Source: Edolisoma coerulescens
Lineage: Eukaryota; Chordata; Aves; Passeriformes; Campephagidae
Direction: 5' to 3'
NCBI GenBank assembly: GCA_013397115.1
Contig: VWZW01005522.1
Span: 248,001-312,000, forward strand
DNA: 64,000 nt
This document shows, piece by piece, positions 25,412 through 35,771 of this stretch. The notes below the pieces were generated by a model, which was not told where the DNA came from, made no database searches, and saw only the letters and a list, made by a program, of their open reading frames with translations. Position 1 is the first letter of the stretch. The number at the start of each line of letters is the position of its first letter. A program made the position numbers and the translations under genes.

Positions 25412-27911
25412 TCTTCCTAGGCATGCAGGTTTCATTCTAATATATGTCTTGATTCCTATGAATTGAACATTCAAAACCCATTTCACAATTTTTCATGTAC
25501 TGAAATACTAAATCATTTATGTCAGTGACTTAGACAGAAAATGCACATGACCGTCTCTTTTGCAACTTGTCAAAAATCAGACAATAGGACTGTTGCTGTT
25601 TTCAGGTATCTCTGTAGTTGTAAAGATATATTTATTTTTCTTGGAAACTAGTATTTGGGTGCTTTAAAGAAAATAGACTCATAAGCATTTTGATGATTTT
25701 TCTTCTATGGATGTATCATCACCCAAAATAACAGAACAGTGTCATGCTTGAACACAATCTTGCTACATTTTTTCCAGAAGACCATTAGAATGAATTTGTT
25801 TTCCACAGCTCCTTACAGAAAGCTGCCCTAAAATTTTGCTTCAAAATAGAAAACAAATAAATCTTGTTAAAATCCATTGCTAAACAATGTCAGTTTTAGA
25901 ACTAAGATATGATTGTGTAGCTGAGCCACTTACTTCTAACATGTTTTTTTTGTATATGTCATTTTTTCTGGACATGATTTTTTTGTGAAATCAGATATTT
26001 TATATCGTGTCTATTGACAGTGAAGGTAATGTCAGAATCAGTCACTTCTCTCCTCCAGACAAGTGTGAAGGCTTCTTAGATGCAGCAGACATGAGAATTG
26101 CTTTCCCAGAATAGAGGGGCCAGAGCTCTGGCACAGCTGAGGATGTGAGTCTGCAGGGAAAGGGCAAGACCTGCTGCCCCTCTCTAATCTCCTCCACAGC
26201 TTCCAAGCCAAGTTCACTGACTAAAATGACTGTACCCTGTTCATGCTCATAAACTGGCCAGGAATCACATGCAGACAGAGATAGTCTGAATTATTTAAAG
26301 AACAGCTTTAGCCTCATTAACAACCAGTCCCCACTGGCTTGAGATGTGCTGTACATTGCCCTAGGCTTTAACTTTTGTACTTTGAGGGTCTTCTATCTGG
26401 CCATCCACGGGCTACTTTCCAGGTGCAGCTCCATAATCCTTCACCCAAACTGCCAGAGGAGTTTTTCCCCCGCTGTTCTCATGCAATTGCTCTTGTGTTG
26501 TTCCTCTCATGATCGTGCACCTGCAGACACCAACAGTGCTGCTGTAATAGATCTCCCAGTCAGTGACTGTGGCATACAGCACCTGCCCTTGATTCAAGCA
26601 TGCTCCAATCAGCAGTCACAGCATCTCCCTCATCTCTCTCCCCTTACCTTCTCACCCAATTCTTGTTTTTAATTTTCCTTCAAAAAAACTTCCCTGTTAA
26701 TAAATCTTCATATATGTGAACTTGTCTCAAGCCACTTTGCTTAACCAGCAGTCAGCAGTATCATGTGTCTAAATAATATTAAACTGAAATTTACTAACTT
26801 TCCATATCTTAATGAAATCAAGAAATTTGAGTACAGACACGGTGAATTGCTTCAGATGTTTTGTGATATTCCAAATGATAACAGTTAACAATTTATCACA
26901 TCAACACTTGAATTAAAGTTAGAATATTTATTGTAATTTTTAAATTTTTGAAGGGATAGATTATGCCAGCTGATATAAATGGACATCAAATAATGTTACT
27001 GGGCATTTCAAGAATAACTCTATGCAGAGTATACTTCAAATAATATTTTATCATATTATATACATGATATACATATATATGTACTTTTATCTGCAAGTAC
27101 TAATATTTTACTTACACATACAGAAAGTTATAAAATAATTGAGAGGCTTTTATACTTTGCTATTTCAGAAAAGAAATAAATTTAAGATACTACTTTAAAT
27201 ATAGAATAAAATAAGTTTTCAGTTAATTGCATAACTAAGTGATAAATCTTATAATGTTCATTTGTTCAATTAGTGTGCAGAGGAAGTAAATGAACTTACT
27301 TGACTGTGTCTTTTTAAGACATTTTTGATCTTGAGATGTGTTGATATACATTTTGCGATACTTGGAAAGAGGAGTTAATGCCACCTTCATGTCACTAGCT
27401 CTTAAGTTAGTAAATGTTTAACTTGATAGAAAGAGTTTCAAGTGTATTGCATGTCATGTGAGTTATACCATTTATTTGAAATATGGGAATGAAAACAAAA
27501 TTCAGTCTGTGTATCCACTTCTCTGAAAAAGAATCTGACATCTCACCTTATTCCTGCCAAAGTAATGAGCTGTGAGTTTGACATATACATACGTCATATG
27601 GTAGATGGCAAAAAAAATAAACATTTAGCTGGCAAATTTTCACCTAGTAATCAACATTTCAACCACCAGTCAGTTTAGCTTTCATGAAAGCCTATACTTA
27701 CCACGCTCAATTGATCCAAACACATCGTATAGACTACTGATCATATTTAGGAAAGAGAAATTCTGCGGCTTCAGGTATTCATTAAGAGCTAATAAATAGG
27801 CTTCTACTATCAAATCAAATATTTACCTGTAAAGGTAAGTGAAAAAAACTCTGTCTTTTTCTAAAAACGCAAATGATTTTGAAGTTTCTTATAATTTTAC
27901 TTACAGTAGTA
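25412..27911. other. No identified gene; GC-richer block at 26030-26720
   Basis: Most of this is AT-rich unique sequence. The block 26030-26720 is clearly GC-richer, includes a 108-codon plus-strand frame without recognisable domains, and ends near an AATAAA at 26699-26704. It could hold 3' parts of the ZP-like pseudogene or an unrecognised LTR-like repeat. I could not decide which. From 26760 to 27911 nothing is seen. Confidence 0.45.
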
Positions 27912-27917
27912 ATATAG
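27912..27917. repeat. Left target-site duplication (ATATAG)
   Basis: The six bases ATATAG immediately precede the LTR start TGTGACAG and are repeated exactly after the LTR end at 28237-28242. A 6-bp duplication is characteristic of ERVK (class II, beta-retrovirus-like) integration. Confidence 0.85.
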
Positions 27918-27962
27918 TGTGACAGCACAGACTCTTTCCCGTGGGAATTTTTCTCTTCTTCT

Positions 27963-28056
27963 CCCTGTGTTCTATAAACAAAGATAAGGTTTGGATGTTA
28001 TTGAAACTGCCCTGTGTTCTATAAACAAAGATAAGGTTTGGCTGGTATTGAAACTG
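27963..28056 (+). repeat. 47-bp tandem duplication within the LTR U3
   Basis: Copy 1 is 27963-28009 and copy 2 is 28010-28056. Both start CCCTGTGTTCTATAAACAAA and end ATTGAAACTG. They differ at only three positions, near the end of the unit (GGATGTTATT against GGCTGGTATT). Direct duplications in U3 commonly carry enhancer motifs in retroviral LTRs; that role here is inference. Confidence 0.95.
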
Positions 28057-28143
28057 TCTCTGGAATGATGGACAGTTCAACCTGGACTATTGGCCTAGGG
28101 GGAGGTTTTGAATTGACCCAATCCGGAGGAACTTTCAAAAGTC

Positions 28144-28151
28144 TATATAAG
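28144..28151 (+). promoter_or_regulatory. TATA box of the solo LTR
   Basis: TATATAAG lies about 20 bp upstream of the LTR's AATAAA and at the U3/R position expected for an LTR promoter. Activity today is unknown. Confidence 0.6.
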
Positions 28152-28165
28152 TTTTAGAATTAAAT

Positions 28166-28171
28166 AATAAA
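28166..28171 (+). promoter_or_regulatory. Polyadenylation signal of the solo LTR
   Basis: AATAAA lies 65 bp before the LTR 3' end, within the expected R region. Confidence 0.6.
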
Positions 28172-28236
28172 ATCAGAATTCCGCCTCACCCGATTCAGCC
28201 TGGTTGTTGCACGTGGCTAGCAGTACTACAGCGACA

Positions 28237-28242
28237 ATATAG
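28237..28242. repeat. Right target-site duplication (ATATAG)
   Basis: Exact copy of the six bases at 27912-27917, directly after the CA end of the LTR. Confidence 0.85.
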
Positions 28243-31200
28243 CATGAATAATAATGTGTATGTTATTAATTAATAATTATAGTAACTATTATAATTTGAT
28301 AATAATTTATAATAATTTTACAATACCTTTGAAACAGCATATCAAAGGCATTTCTAGAAAGGAGAAAGTGATACTCCTGTTGTATAACAATAGAAGGTAC
28401 ATTTTTAATAATATCTACATCACACTAGGATTGTTCTTGCAATGTAACTAAATAATAAAGAATGATAATGCTGAGTAGAGTAATTTATATTTTGATACCT
28501 ATTATAGATGACTCTATTAAAATAAGTCATCTGCTCCAATATTTTTTCATCAGAAGTTGCTATAAGTCTGTCGTTTACTTAATCAATTCTCATTTATATT
28601 CCCAGTACCATCATTTTATTCACAGCATTGTAAATCCTAGAAATAAGTTTCTTTCTTTTCTTTTTTAAAGAATGCTAGTAATCAGGGTTTTTTTTCTCCA
28701 AAACTCATTTTCTAGCAGAATTTGATGTTTTATTTCATACATCATTTACAGCATGCTTCATTTCAACCCCAAAGGCAGTATGTAGGTTATAAAGGAAAAA
28801 ATCCACAATCGAAAAGCAAGGTCCTTTTATAATTGTGGTCATGGTTTTGTTGAGAGTGACACTGGTTACATAATAAAAATGATTATTTTCTGCCTTAAAA
28901 TCATCTCTAGGATTTCAGTAGGGTGTTTCACAATGGAATTGCTATTCTGTGAACAGCTCACTGACATACATCAGAAAAGGAAAGGAATCAACAAGTTGAC
29001 ATCCTAATTTAATATTGCATGTGGGTACACTGAAGCCACACAAAGCTCTCAAAAATACAGACACAATACCTGCGGAAAGGTCAATTAAGAATCAAAGCGG
29101 TGTTTTGGAAGAAAGAAAAGATGTTTGCAGTAGTGTCAGAGAGACTTAACTCCTTTAAAGATAAAATACTCCTGTATCATCTCTGTGACTGACTTTGTTT
29201 CTTGAAGTGAGTAATACCTGATGTCAAAAGTTCAAAAGTCAGGAAATCCATTGAATCATGTTAGCCTAATGCTATGTCAGAAGATTTCTTGAAGGAATAC
29301 CTTTTTATATTTCAGCACATCTGTGTGTATGTGTCTGATGATCAAATTGATACTGCATTCCAAATACCAGGTGTTCCATGACTCCACAACAGAAATCCTC
29401 CTGTTATTACCAGTTTACATGAACTAATGATTAACACAATTTTGCCAAATACAGCTCACCATTTCATCAATTTGGGGTTTCTTTTCATTATAAAGTGGGC
29501 ACAGTATTTTTTTGCAACTTCAACCTGGTTACAAGTACAAGATGGAGAGAACTGGCTATCATTTTGGTTATTGTCTGCTTAGGGTTCCCTTCTTTACATA
29601 GTTATAGGCAGACAAACAATATTTAGTCATTCCAATAATTTAACATAGCACAAAAGATCACAAATGGTTAAAAATTCCTTAATTCTTAATGATGGGTACT
29701 GATACACACTGGTATTTTCAGTTTCGTCCTACTGAATACCATACTGCTGAGTAGCTAAGAACCTTAGTACTGCAAAAATATTTCAGGATTTTTTAAACTG
29801 AGAAGGATTGGGTGAATTAATGACATGAAGACATTGAATAAAAGTCATTCTGGTCCTTTAGATATGGTTAGTTTTTGATTGCTTGTGATACTGAAGAAAT
29901 AGAGATGAGATGTTTTTACTAGGAATTTAGGTTTATGGGTCTAGAATAAACCAGCTGTGCTCTTGTTAGTATTTGCGGATAATGTACAGTTCAACAGTTC
30001 CTGTGCATCATATCTTCAGTCAGGAGACAAAATCGCCGGACAGCAATGGCACTGAACAGGGATGCATTATGCTGTTGCATCTGTTTTGTCTCTACTGGGG
30101 TAGTTAAGCACATTCTTCTGGACAGATAATATTTGAATTTCAATTAGTGGAAGCAGCTGGTAAAATTTCAGGTATTTTGATGCTACTGTTATTGTAAAGT
30201 CAAAATCGTCACTTCATTAAGGCATTAAAAAAAACAACAAGAGGAAGTTGAATAAATACATTTTCTTTTTTGTCACCTTACAAATAGAGATGAAAGTCTT
30301 TGAAAAGCAGATCCCAGCAAAGGTGCTAACCTCATGCTGGATTATTTAGTAGTGCTCATGTGCAACTTTGGGTAGCCAAACACTTTTCCAGAAGTAATCA
30401 GAAATGGCAATTAACAAGCCTTGAGAGAAATGTCTTGTGAAGAGGAGGAATGCTAAAAATACCAACAGCCATTGTTATTTGTGGTAACATTCATCATAAA
30501 TGAGTGGAAAAAAAAGGTGTAAAGCACGAATCTTTACCAAAATCCTAATAGAGGAACAGAGAAGTAAACAGTAAGTGTCACAAATTTAGAGAAAAAAACT
30601 GTCTCTGCAACCCCAGTTAAGAAGTTTATGGTAGAGATATTATTGCACAGTACATTAGAACAACAGCTTTATGAAGCGGAAAAGTCTGCAGATAATCACA
30701 GTAATATGCAACCTGCTCTATAGTTTTAGCTTTTTCCAGTGTCATGCTCATTTGCTAATGTGTTCATGGCCTACTACTGTTTCTATTGTAAACAATAGCT
30801 CTGATGCAGTCACCTCTTTGCGCCCTGATCCAGATTATTTTCTTCTGAAGACTTTTTATATGTCTTGCCTAAAAATAAACCTGGTTTCTCTGCTATGAAT
30901 GAAGCTAATTTTCATTCAAACACTTTTATTTTTCCTTCTCGGATCTATTTCAAACCACTTGTGCTGATTGAGCTTTTCACTTTCCTTTCTTTCTTAAAAC
31001 ACTTCTGTGTTTTAGGGTTGCTTTCACATTGACCTTTTGGAATAAAGCACTCTTTGTTCTCTATTTGCCTTCATCCAAATCTCTCATTAGTTAACAATTC
31101 CTACCTAAAGCAAACTGAATAATAAGTGCAAACTCACTGATCACTGCAGTTCCCTCCTGCTATGAAGCAGTGACTACTATTTCTTAGTCCATTATGTATT

Positions 31201-31338
31201 TCTTATACAGTTTGGTTTTCAAAATACGAAAAATGTCATCCAGAGCAAAATAAAAAAGTCTCCGTTAGTGAGGAAAAGCATAAAGTAAATAAAGGGTAGC
31301 ATAAATTAAATGGTAAAATTCACTGAAAGTAACAGTTA
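28243..31338. other. Gene-free AT-rich region
   Basis: Starts with a TA-rich stretch (28243-28330), then unique sequence. No exon or recognised repeat was seen. Plus-strand frames of 65-75 codons at 28254-28668 and 30671-30898 are low in complexity and not convincing as coding. Confidence 0.55.
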
Positions 31339-31343
31339 CTGCT

Positions 31344-31821
31344 TGTTGTGATCTAGAAATGCTACTCCCCAATTTAGTTCTCCCACTTAGACTTTCCCAA
31401 CCACACTGCTGCTCGCTTGCTCCCTCTTCCACCTCTTCTGCCCCCTTTCCCCCATCGGGAGGGTGACCAGAGAGGAAAATTGGTGGCACAAAAGACAAAA
31501 ATAACTGATTGAGATAAGAAAAATTTACTGGAAACATCAATGAGATAAGAAAATGAACAGTAACAACAACAATATTAATAACAAAAAAAAGAGAATGTTT
31601 CACACAAAAAAATGCTCACCACAGAGCCCAAGACAATTAACAATGGTCAACAGGCCTCTCAACCCACCATGCTTTTATTCCATCAGAAAGGGACACCCCT
31701 CCTTCCCAGAAAAGAGAGACAGAGTTCCTTTTCCCTGCTTCTGGCAGTGACATAATGCGGTATCGAATAACATGATGTCTTCCCACGCCCCCTCCTGCTG
31801 ATGTGGGCCAGAACCAGGACA
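31344..31821 (-). mobile_element. Solo LTR, ERVL-type, minus strand, 478 bp
   Basis: On the minus strand the element starts TGTCCTGGTTCTGG, a typical songbird ERVL LTR start, and ends GATCACAACA. An exact 5-bp duplication CTGCT flanks it (31339-31343 and 31822-31826), the length expected for ERVL. An AATAAAA word sits on the minus strand at 31673-31679, where related LTRs have a TATA-like box. An A-rich section with AAC/AAT repeats at 31557-31590 corresponds to the variable ATT-repeat part of this LTR type. No internal retroviral sequence or partner LTR is nearby, so it is a solo LTR. The 112-codon minus-strand frame across it (31265-31603) is incidental. Confidence 0.82.
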
Positions 31822-31826
31822 CTGCT

Positions 31827-33204
31827 GCAGTTACTAGACATTTTGACTATGTAGCTTGCAGCAGTGTCATACCCTCAAAAAATATAAAATCATTTCATAC
31901 TGAGTTAACAGTTTGCCTACTACATTTAAAGAATGATTTCTAAGTGGTTTTCCAATGCATTTATTTAAAGACCTGTTTTGTTGAAAACAAGATTGCCATG
32001 TCTCTCATTCTCTGCATGTATACTCCTCATGCAACAAGACTCTTATAAGGGAATTTGTGTTCCTCGTCCTCAAATAAATAAAATGATAAAAACCCCCCTA
32101 AATTTTCATCAATTTAAGTATTCATGATGTTGTAAATTATTTAAGGATTCAAATGTATGCTATGTGATTCTCATTCAAATAATTTAAGGAACTGTCGAAA
32201 ATCCCCAGCATGTCATTCAAATGAGGATGTTAGTGTTGATAATGTCTCAAAATAAGGATTCTCTTACAAACTATTTCCCTTCTGAGTATATGCCAACAGA
32301 CCAAAATGAACTCATCTGCTCAGAAACAATCACTTTTAGTTCATCAGGGGCTGATACAGTGATACAGAGCAACTTTGCATAAAGGTAAACAACATTCAGT
32401 GTTTTGCTGAATTGGTGAATATACAGAAATATTCCAGTTAGAAACCTTTATGCTCCCATTTCTTTCCCCAGCCAATTTATGGAAGCTTAATCTTTAGTAA
32501 AGTCAATATTAGGTCAATACACAGGAGTCAATGAGCTGTTTTAATGCTGTATTTGCAATCTCTCCTTGGAGGTATTACCTCATTCTGAATTGTAGACTTC
32601 AAATCTTGGTTTTTGTTTATTCAGTCACTGTGAACAACTCTGCATTCATTATGATCAAAAATTCCCTTCTTGGTCTACTTCTCTCTGTTCTAATATTACC
32701 AGAATATTTTGTATGTTGCTGCTGTTTGCTCCTCTGGTAGCTCATCTACCATTATGAGTCCACATAGATAACCCACAAATCATAGTTAACTTAGTCTGAT
32801 ATAAAGCAATAACAGTCAGACAACACATATGGGTTTTTTTCAGAATCTTCACAATTTTGTTGGTCAAAAAACCCAGCAGGAAGTTGCAACCAGCATGAAG
32901 TACAATTGCTTGAAAAGTAACACATGATGCCTCATCACAGTACAGGAAGCTCTATGGTAAATCGTCTGAAAATATGTCATGCAACCCAGCAGGAAAACCA
33001 CTGAACCAAAATTTTTTAGTCTGTCAAAGGCTGTTGCACAGACAAAAGGACACAAAGACATCAGAGGGATTCAGTTATGGTGTTCACAGGAACTCACTTC
33101 CATCAAATGCGAAGCAGCATGTTAGAGATGAAAGTCAATTGCTTGTTTGTATTATTAAACAAGGGGAGTACAGAAAATAAGTTTATACACAACCTGTTTT
33201 CTTC
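31827..33204. other. Gene-free region between LTR and CR1
   Basis: Unique AT-rich DNA with no recognised gene or repeat. Overlapping frames on both strands at 32864-33180 are not supported by any domain or composition signal. Confidence 0.5.
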
Positions 33205-35771
33205 CTGCATGGATCATAGCAAGGATCGAGAGGTGGTGGGGTAAGCCTGTGTGTTAGGGAGTGATTTAATTATCTAGAGCTTGATGATGGTGATGACAAG
33301 GTTGAGTATTTATGGCTAAGAATCAGGGGGAAGACCAACAAAGTGGGAGTCTGCTATAGATCACCCATTCAAAATAAAGAGGTAGACCAAATGTTCTGTA
33401 AACATCTGGGAGAAGTCTTGTGGGAGACTTAACTTACAGGATGTTTGCTGTAAATACAAGACATCAGAGATGAAACTGCCTAGGAGGCTCCTGGAGTGTG
33501 TGGGAAATAACTTCCTGATGCAGCTGCCAGCCAGGGAAGGTGGTCCACTGCACCTGTTTTTGTGAATGGAGAAGGACTTGTGGATGATGTGGGGGTCAGA
33601 GACAATCTTGTGCACAATGATGGCTAAATGATAGAGCTTTTGATTCTCACAGGAGTAAGGAGAGGGGTCAGTAGAACTGCTACCCTGGACTTCTGGAGGG
33701 CAGACCTTGGCCAGTCCAGGAGACTGGTTGGTAGAGTGCCTTGGAAGGAAGTCCTGAATGGCAGAGGAGTCCAGGAAGCCTGGACATTTCTCAGGAAGGA
33801 AATCTTGAAGATGTTGAAGCTGGGCGTCTGCATGTGCTGAAAGACAAGTCAGTGTGGAGGAAGGTCAGCCAGGCTATACAAAGGACTGTGACCGGAGATC
33901 AGGAAAAAAGGAGAGTTTATGGCCATTAGAAGGGATTGGCAACTCAGGAGGACTGAAAGTGTGTGGTGAGGTTGTGCAGGGAGAAAGAAGGGCCAAAGCC
34001 TGATTAGAACTTAATCTGGTGTCAGGAAAGACATTAAAAATTATTCTATAAATACATCATCAGTAAAAGAAGGGATAAAGAGAATCTCCATCTTTTATTG
34101 AATGTGGAGGGAAAACAGTGACAAAGGATGAAGAAAAAGGCTGGGGTGCTTAATGCTTTCTTTGTCCCAGTCTTTAACAGTAAGACCAGTTTTCCCCAGG
34201 GTACCCAGGCCCTGAGCTAGAAGACAGGGACAGGGAGCAGAATGAAGCACCCACAATCCAAAGGGATATGGTCAGTGCCTGACTACAGGCACTTAGACAC
34301 ACACAGGTCTATAGGGCCAGATGGCATCCACTCAAGGGTACTGAGAGAGCTGTCAGAAGGGCTCATCAAGACACTTTCTGTCATTTACCAACAGTCCTGT
34401 CTAACTGAGGACATCCCAGATGACTGGAGGTGAGCAAACATGATGCCTATCTGCAAGAAAGGCCAGAAGGAAGATCTGGGGAACTATAGGCCTGTCAGCC
34501 TGACCCTGGTGCAGGGAAATGTCATGGAGCAGATCCTCTTGAGTGCCATCACATGGCATGTACAGGACAACCAGGGAATCAGGCCCAGCCAGTGTGGGTT
34601 CAGCAAAGGCAGGTCCCGCTTGACCAATGTGATCTCCTTCTATGGCAAGGTAGCCCGCTTAGTGGATGAGGGAAAGGCTGTGAATGTTGTCTTCCTGGAC
34701 TTTACTAAAGCCTTTGACACCATTTCCCACAGTGTCCTCTTGGAGAAACTGCCTGGTCATGGCTTGGATAGGTACAGCTGGTCAGGTAAAAAACTGCCTG
34801 GTTGGCTGGGCCCAGAGAGGGGTGATGAATGGAACTAAATCTGTTTGGCAGCTGGTTATGAGGGGTGTTTACAAGAGCTAAGTTTTGAGGCCAGTCCTGT
34901 TTAATATCTTTATCAATGATCTGGAAAAGGGCATCCAGTGCACCCTCAGCCAGATGACAACAAGACGGGCAGGAGTGTTGATCGGCTGGAAGGTATAAAA
35001 CCTCTGCAGAGAGATATGGACAGGTTTAGGCCAGTTGTATGAGGTTCCATAAGGCAGAGTACTGAGTCCTGCACTTGGGTCACAACAACCCCCTGCAGCA
35101 CTACAGGCTGGGAGAAGAGAGTCTGGAAAGCTGCCTGGTAGAAAAGGACCTGGAAGTGATGGTCAACAGCATGAACATGATCCAGCACGTGCTTGGGTGG
35201 CCAAGAAGGCAAACGGCATCCTGGCCTGCATCAGCAATAGTGTGCCCAGCAGGATGAGAGCAGTAATTGTCCCCCTCTACTCAGCACTGGCAAGGTCATA
35301 CCTCAAATCATCTGTCCATTTCTGGGCCTCTGAATTCAGGAAGGACATTGAGGTGCTGGAGTGTGTCCAGAGAAGGGCAATGGAGCTGGTGAAGGGTCTG
35401 GAACACAAGTCCTGTGAGGAGTGGCTGAGGAAGCTGGGGTTTTTTAGTCTGAAGGGGAGATCTTATTGCACTCTACAACTGCCTGAAAAGAGGTTGTAGC
35501 CAGGTGACGGCTGATCTCCCAGGTAAGAAAAGATAGGACAAGACGGAATGGCCTCAAGTTGCCCCAGAGAAGGTTTAATTTGGATATTAGGAAAAAATTC
35601 TTCACTGAAAGAGTTGTCAAGTATTGGAATAGGCTACTTAGGGAAGTGGTGGAGCCACCATCTGTGGAGGTATTTAAAAGATGTCTACATGTGGCACTAA
35701 AGGACATGGTTTAGTGGTGGGTTAATGGTTGATCTTAGAGTTCATTTCCATCGTGAGTCTGTGATTCTGTG
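33205..35771 (+). mobile_element. Long 5'-truncated CR1 retrotransposon, about 2.57 kb
   Basis: This is a plus-strand CR1 copy covering the endonuclease end of ORF2 (from about 33290), the full reverse-transcriptase region (34240-35460) and the 3' UTR. It ends GTGATTCTGTGG at 35759-35770, close to the (ATTCTGTG) tail. RT landmarks are NYRPVSL (34475-34500 area), SQCGFSKGRS and FLDFTKAFDTISHS (about 34690-34735). Full CR1 is roughly 4.5 kb, so the 5' part including ORF1 is missing, as usual for CR1. Many stops and indels split the frame, including a short deletion at the catalytic FADD site. The copy is dead. The start is approximate because the 5' end is diverged. Confidence 0.92.
34242..34960 (+). 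pseudogene. CR1 ORF2 reverse-transcriptase remnant
   Basis: Two adjacent open pieces (34242-34433 and 34440-34838) encode the palm of a CR1 reverse transcriptase. The first has TGPDGIHSRVLRELSEG-like sequence. The second has NYRPVSL, the motif A stretch FLDFTKAFDT with its catalytic Asp, and the following HS..LLEKL. A stop (TGA at 34431-34433) separates them in the same reading frame. Downstream, at about 34949-34957, the codons for Phe-Ala of the catalytic FADD motif are missing through an apparent 7-base deletion that also shifts the frame. No functional enzyme can be made. Confidence 0.85.

Larger units (their letters stand above)
27918..28236 (+). mobile_element. Solo LTR, ERVK-like, 319 bp
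   Basis: The element starts TGTGACAG and ends GCGACA, giving the TG...CA termini of a retroviral LTR, and is bracketed by an exact 6-bp duplication (ATATAG). Internal landmarks fix the plus-strand orientation: a TATA box TATATAAG at 28144-28151, then AATAAA at 28166-28171, then a GC-richer R/U5 end. The U3 part contains two adjacent 47-bp copies of one unit (27963-28056). No gag, pol or env remnants flank it and no second LTR is present, so it is a solo LTR produced by LTR-LTR recombination. The clean flanks and intact ends suggest a fairly recent insertion. The family name is inferred from duplication length, not from a library match. Confidence 0.88.

Noticed and set aside
31265..31603. 112-codon minus-strand frame
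   Set aside because: It overlaps the boundary of the solo LTR at 31344 and has no protein-like signature.
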